The translations under genes and the position numbers were made by a program. This document shows positions 60,817 to 64,000 of a stretch of DNA of 64,000 nt, in pieces. The first letter of the stretch is position 1, and every line of letters starts with the position of its first letter. Below the pieces are notes generated by a model. That model had not been told where the DNA came from, did not search any database, and saw only the letters and a list, made by a program, of their open reading frames with translations. Origin of the DNA: Ottowia thiooxydans DSM 14619 (GTDB lineage: Bacteria > Pseudomonadota > Gammaproteobacteria > Burkholderiales > Burkholderiaceae_C); the NCBI RefSeq assembly GCF_000422885.1, contig NZ_AUGX01000025.1:1-64000 (forward strand), written 5' to 3'.

Positions 60817-62250
60817 CTATGATTTCTGCATGCTGATCACATGAGGACGTGTGACCGATTTCAGGCCTTCCACACCAAACTCCACGCCCCAGCCTGAACG
60901 CTTGCTTCCACCGAACGGCACCAAGGGATGAATCACCCCATGCTGGTTGATCCACACCGTTCCGGCCTGCAAGCGCATCGCCACCGCGCGTGCCTTTTCG
61001 GCATCACGCGACCACACCGAGGCACCCAGCCCCACGTCCAAGCGATTGGCTCTGGCCACCACATCATCAACATCTGTATAGCGAATGATGGGTAGCACCG
61101 GCCCGAACTGCTCTTCATCGACCAGTGGATTGCCGTCGTCGATATCCGTCACCAACGTCAGTGGATAAAAGTTGCCAGGCCCCTCTGATGGTTGACCGCC
61201 ACAAACAATGGTCGCGCCCGCCGAACGGGCAGCCTCCACCAGCTTCGTGACTTTGTCGAACTGCATACGGTTCTGGATAGGGCCCATGGCCGTGCCTGGC
61301 AACATGCCATCGCCCATGGGCATGGCGCTGGCCAGCTTGGCCAGCGCGGAAACGATCTGATCATGCAGCGATGCCGGCACATATAGCCGCTTCACGCAGG
61401 CACAGGTCTGCCCCATGTTCAGAAACGCTCCCCAGAAGAGCCCCATGGCGATCGATTCCGGATCTGCATCAGCTAAGACTATGGCGGCGTCGTTGCCTCC
61501 CAATTCCAGCGTCGTCGGCGTGAGGTTCCGCGCCGCTGCAGCAGCCACCTTGGACCCGGTGGAAGCCGATCCCGTGAACATGATCTTGCCGATTCGAGCA
61601 TCGTCTGAGAGCCAGCCACCCACGTCGCCAAAGCCGCTCACCGTATTGAGCACGCCTGGAGGCAAGACTTCAGCGATGAGCCTGAACAACTCCAGTGAGC
61701 AGGCGCTGGTGTATTCGGAAGGTTTGATCACCACCGTGTTGCCCATTCGCAATGAGGGCACGATCTGCCACATCGCAATCAACAGCGGCCAGTTCCAGGG
61801 GGCGATCGCGGCCACCACGCCATAGGGTTGACGGTGCACTTCGTCGCGCCGCTGCTCGTTCTCGAATACGACCTCCACAGGCACATCAATTGCTGCCGTG
61901 GCGCGCGTCCACCCTTCACAGCCCATGAGCTCGAAACGCGAACCTGGAACGGAGCCCCGGCCATCCCCACCCAACGGTTTTCCCTGTTCGCGTGTGACCC
62001 ACTCGGCCAGCGGCTCGGCGTGGGCTTTGATGGCATCAGCGATCTTCACCAGGTAGGCGCGGCGCTGCGCATCGGTCAGTGCCGCCCAGGCGGGTTGGGC
62101 CTTGTGTGCGGTGGCGATGGCCTGGTCTACCTCTTCGCGGGTGCTGTAGGCCACCTTGGCGATCACCTCGCCGGTGGCCGGATTCAAAGAGTCAAAAGTC
62201 TTCCCGGCTGCTACAGGCTGGCCGTTCACGGTGTTCAGAAATGTCTGCAT
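60817..62250 (-). CDS. NAD(P)-dependent aldehyde dehydrogenase
   Basis: This 477-residue ALDH has APWNWPLLIAMWQIVPSLRM, the general base Glu in TLELGGNDAAIVLADADPES, the catalytic Cys in GQTCACVKR and the C-terminal EEQFGPVLPIIRY. It oxidises an aldehyde to the acid; the neighbours suggest the aldehyde comes from the TPP enzyme. It lacks a targeting signal and so is cytoplasmic. AGGTGAG precedes the ATG. Confidence 0.88.
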   Translation of the reverse strand: MQTFLNTVNGQPVAAGKTFDSLNPATGEVIAKVAYSTREEVDQAIATAHKAQPAWAALTDAQRRAYLVKIADAIKAHAEPLAEWVTREQGKPLGGDGRGSVPGSRFELMGCEGWTRATAAIDVPVEVVFENEQRRDEVHRQPYGVVAAIAPWNWPLLIAMWQIVPSLRMGNTVVIKPSEYTSACSLELFRLIAEVLPPGVLNTVSGFGDVGGWLSDDARIGKIMFTGSASTGSKVAAAAARNLTPTTLELGGNDAAIVLADADPESIAMGLFWGAFLNMGQTCACVKRLYVPASLHDQIVSALAKLASAMPMGDGMLPGTAMGPIQNRMQFDKVTKLVEAARSAGATIVCGGQPSEGPGNFYPLTLVTDIDDGNPLVDEEQFGPVLPIIRYTDVDDVVARANRLDVGLGASVWSRDAEKARAVAMRLQAGTVWINQHGVIHPLVPFGGSKRSGWGVEFGVEGLKSVTRPHVISMQKS

Positions 62251-62381
62251 AACTCACCTTTTTTCGTTCCAGATCGTTCCCGACCTTTTATGACTTCGAT
62301 TCCGTTGGGTCTGAGGTACTGCGGTTTCCGTCAAGCGGCAAATGTCGTTCGAACTAAAACCACCGTCCGGGATAGGAACCA

Positions 62382-62404
62382 CCGCCCGGGCTCAGCCCGA
62401 ACGG
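62382..62404. repeat. Short fragment of the dispersed intergenic repeat
   Basis: GCCCGGGCTCAGCCCGAACGG matches one arm of the repeat at 29916-29999. It lies in the spacer before the aldehyde dehydrogenase. Confidence 0.5.
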
Positions 62405-62425
62405 CCAAGACATCACAGCGCCGCA

Positions 62426-63316
62426 TCAACGAGCTCCGCCCACTTTGGAGGTCACTTCAGCCAGATAGTCCTGAACGGTCCGTGGCGATCGCCCCAGCAC
62501 GCTCTCAAAATCGGTGCTCACTCGCTCCCCCACGCCCTCGCGCAAGACCGTGAGCACCTCCGTTTGGTGCCGCAAGGTGAAGTCATCTGCCCCGCTTGCT
62601 TTGGCTCTGGCCATCGCTTCGTGGATTTCGAGCGGTTTATAGTGAATGGGCTTGCCCAGCATCTGCGTCAGAAGAGCGGCGATCTTCACACCGTCCATTG
62701 CTTCGGGGCCGGTCACTTCTATCGTGGATGGCGTTGAGCTGGCCGCCATCGCATGCGCACAAGCGGCCGCAATATCTCTTATGTCTGCAAAAGCTACACG
62801 CGCAGGACCTATCCCCAGAGAGAAGATATCTCCGGCTGACAACTCGGTGCCTATCCGCCCCAGTATTCCCTGCAAGAAGGCATTGGGCCGAATGCAGATG
62901 CACTCCGGGCCACCCGATTCCTGCACCGCACGCATGGCGGCCTCCACTTGAGCATGTGCGGCGCCAACGGTCGTCATGCGGCCATCCACCATCGTCCAGG
63001 CCGAGCCAGACAGTTTGACAATGCGCCTCACCCCCGCGTCTGCCGCAGCGCGCACAGCCTGGCACTGCCAGGCTGCCATCTCTGGATGAACGGGGGACGA
63101 GATGAAGGCCACTCCCACCCCCTGCATGGCCGACACAATCGATGCAGGCGCGTCAAACTCGCCAATGACCGGCACCACCGCCGAGGGCCACATGGGAGCT
63201 GCCCGCTGAGCATCACGCACCAAGCCCGCAACGGGCAAACCGCGATCAGACAGCTCTCGCACCACGAGGCTGCCTATGCGCCCCGTTGCGCCAAGGACTA
63301 GATAAGGCTGGCTCAT
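62426..63316 (-). CDS. NmrA-like NAD(P)-binding protein
   Basis: This 296-residue atypical SDR opens with YLVLGATGRIGSLVVRELSD (NmrA/TMR-type dinucleotide site) and lacks the YxxxK pair of classical SDRs. Members sense NADP or reduce quinones. Its ATG overlaps the stop of the upstream Bug gene by four bases, indicating coupled translation. Confidence 0.8.
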   Translation of the reverse strand: MSQPYLVLGATGRIGSLVVRELSDRGLPVAGLVRDAQRAAPMWPSAVVPVIGEFDAPASIVSAMQGVGVAFISSPVHPEMAAWQCQAVRAAADAGVRRIVKLSGSAWTMVDGRMTTVGAAHAQVEAAMRAVQESGGPECICIRPNAFLQGILGRIGTELSAGDIFSLGIGPARVAFADIRDIAAACAHAMAASSTPSTIEVTGPEAMDGVKIAALLTQMLGKPIHYKPLEIHEAMARAKASGADDFTLRHQTEVLTVLREGVGERVSTDFESVLGRSPRTVQDYLAEVTSKVGGAR

Positions 63317-64000
63317 TCGAGCACAAGATTCAGCCGCTTCACCAACGGACTCCAGATCTTCATCTCGTCCGAGATTTTCTGCGCGAACTTGTCAGCCGAG
63401 CCACCCGCCGGGGTATTGCCCGTGCCACGCAAAAATTTATCTACCGAGTCTATGGCTAGAGTTTTCTGGAACTCGTTGTTCAGTCGCGTCACAACCTCTG
63501 CAGGCATGCCTGCCGGACCGAAGACGCCTATGTAGCCTTCACTCTCGATCCCGGTGACGCCCTGCTCAGTAATGGTGGGCACATCAGGCATGGCAGCATT
63601 GCGGGTGTGCGAAGCAACCCCTATGGGCTTCACTTGCTTGGTGGCCAGCGCGGCGATGGCTGTCCCGAAGCCGTCAAACATGATGGGCACCTGGCCACCA
63701 ATAAGATCCTGGCCTGCTTGTGCGCTTCCCTTGTACGGCACATGCGTCATCGTGATGCCGGTTTTCTGTGAGAACAACTCACCCAGCAAATGCGCGGTAG
63801 ATCCTGTACCAATGGAGGCGTAACTGAGCTTGCCGGGGTTGGCCTTGCCGTAGGCCACCAGCTCTTGCACGTTGTTGAATGGCTGCGCGGAGTTCGCAAT
63901 CAACACCACGCCGGAGCCCACGATCTGGAAGATGGGGGTGAACTTCGAGGCATCGTAGGGCAGCTTGGGCCGCATGAGCGGGTTTTGCACATGCGTCAGG
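63313..64000 (-). CDS. Bug-type receptor, N-terminus outside window
   Basis: The frame is open to the window end (…LTHVQNPLMRPKLPYDASKF), so the signal peptide and first ~100 residues are missing. Bug features are GKLSYASIGTGSTAHLLGEL, MTHVPYKGSAQAGQDLIGGQ and MPDVPTITEQG. It is coupled to the NmrA-like gene and probably opens the leftward Bug/NmrA/ALDH/TPP set. Confidence 0.88.
   Translation of the reverse strand, partial: LTHVQNPLMRPKLPYDASKFTPIFQIVGSGVVLIANSAQPFNNVQELVAYGKANPGKLSYASIGTGSTAHLLGELFSQKTGITMTHVPYKGSAQAGQDLIGGQVPIMFDGFGTAIAALATKQVKPIGVASHTRNAAMPDVPTITEQGVTGIESEGYIGVFGPAGMPAEVVTRLNNEFQKTLAIDSVDKFLRGTGNTPAGGSADKFAQKISDEMKIWSPLVKRLNLVLE

Overview
The window looks like chromosomal DNA of a GC-rich betaproteobacterium, most likely a Comamonadaceae or Alcaligenaceae relative in Burkholderiales. 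The grounds are four Bug-type tripartite tricarboxylate receptors, many small catabolic operons each beside a LysR, TetR, IclR or MocR regulator, an IPTL-CTERM surface protein, and intergenic repeats of the kind seen in that order. No rRNA, tRNA or CRISPR array was seen. GC content was not computed; remarks on composition are by eye.

Layout. 1-7.7 kb: the 3' part of an AT-richer gene of unknown function with a Gly-Thr repeat linker; three tandem LuxR-type regulator paralogues; a 1012-residue exported propeller protein with 14 near-identical repeats and an IPTL-CTERM anchor. 8.1-19.5 kb: a TetR regulator diverging from a long operon of a NIPSNAP protein, a four-gene sugar-type ABC importer, a three-subunit molybdenum hydroxylase of the xanthine dehydrogenase/CoxMSL superfamily, a 3-hydroxyisobutyrate-dehydrogenase-like reductase and a CoxG-like protein. 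Two almost identical palindromes (8969-8984 and 9391-9410) mark both of its promoters. 19.5-23.3 kb: LysR diverging from a Bug receptor plus a two-gene AtuA/DUF1446 pair. 24.3-29.8 kb: IclR diverging from a four-gene operon (enamidase-like amidohydrolase, ornithine-cyclodeaminase family, Cys/Met-metabolism PLP enzyme, family III CoA transferase), with a PcaU/PobR-like palindrome between them.

30-33.6 kb: a divergent aromatic-degradation module (FAD monooxygenase plus DUF2783 against VOC protein plus alpha/beta hydrolase). 33.8-37.9 kb: cupin, aliphatic amidase AmiE, MoxR/CbbQ-type AAA+ ATPase and VWA protein. 38.1-44.9 kb: a peptide/opine-type ABC importer with a fused dual ATPase, followed by a MocR regulator. 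45.1-56.2 kb: an IS630-type transposase remnant, then a roughly 10-kb aromatic catabolic island bounded by a 69-bp direct repeat. That repeat is the 3' end of the Bug gene at 56.1 kb, and its left copy carries a stop codon. The island holds fumarylacetoacetase, VOC protein, Bug receptor, FAD monooxygenase, an unusual HTH-citrate-synthase fusion lacking two of three catalytic residues, a Rieske oxygenase (alpha subunit only), Rieske ferredoxin, ferredoxin reductase and LysR. 56.1-64 kb: a leftward series of Bug (cut by the window end), NmrA-like, aldehyde dehydrogenase, TPP-dependent enzyme, ATC-hydrolase-like protein, SDR and Bug.

Taken together this is an accessory catabolic region: several uptake systems matched to oxidative or hydrolytic pathways for aromatic, N-heterocyclic or amide substrates. 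The best candidates for undescribed systems are the TetR-controlled ABC-importer/molybdenum-hydroxylase operon, the enamidase/OCD/PLP/CoA-transferase operon, and the HTH-citrate-synthase pseudoenzyme with its ATCGAT array in front of the Rieske genes.
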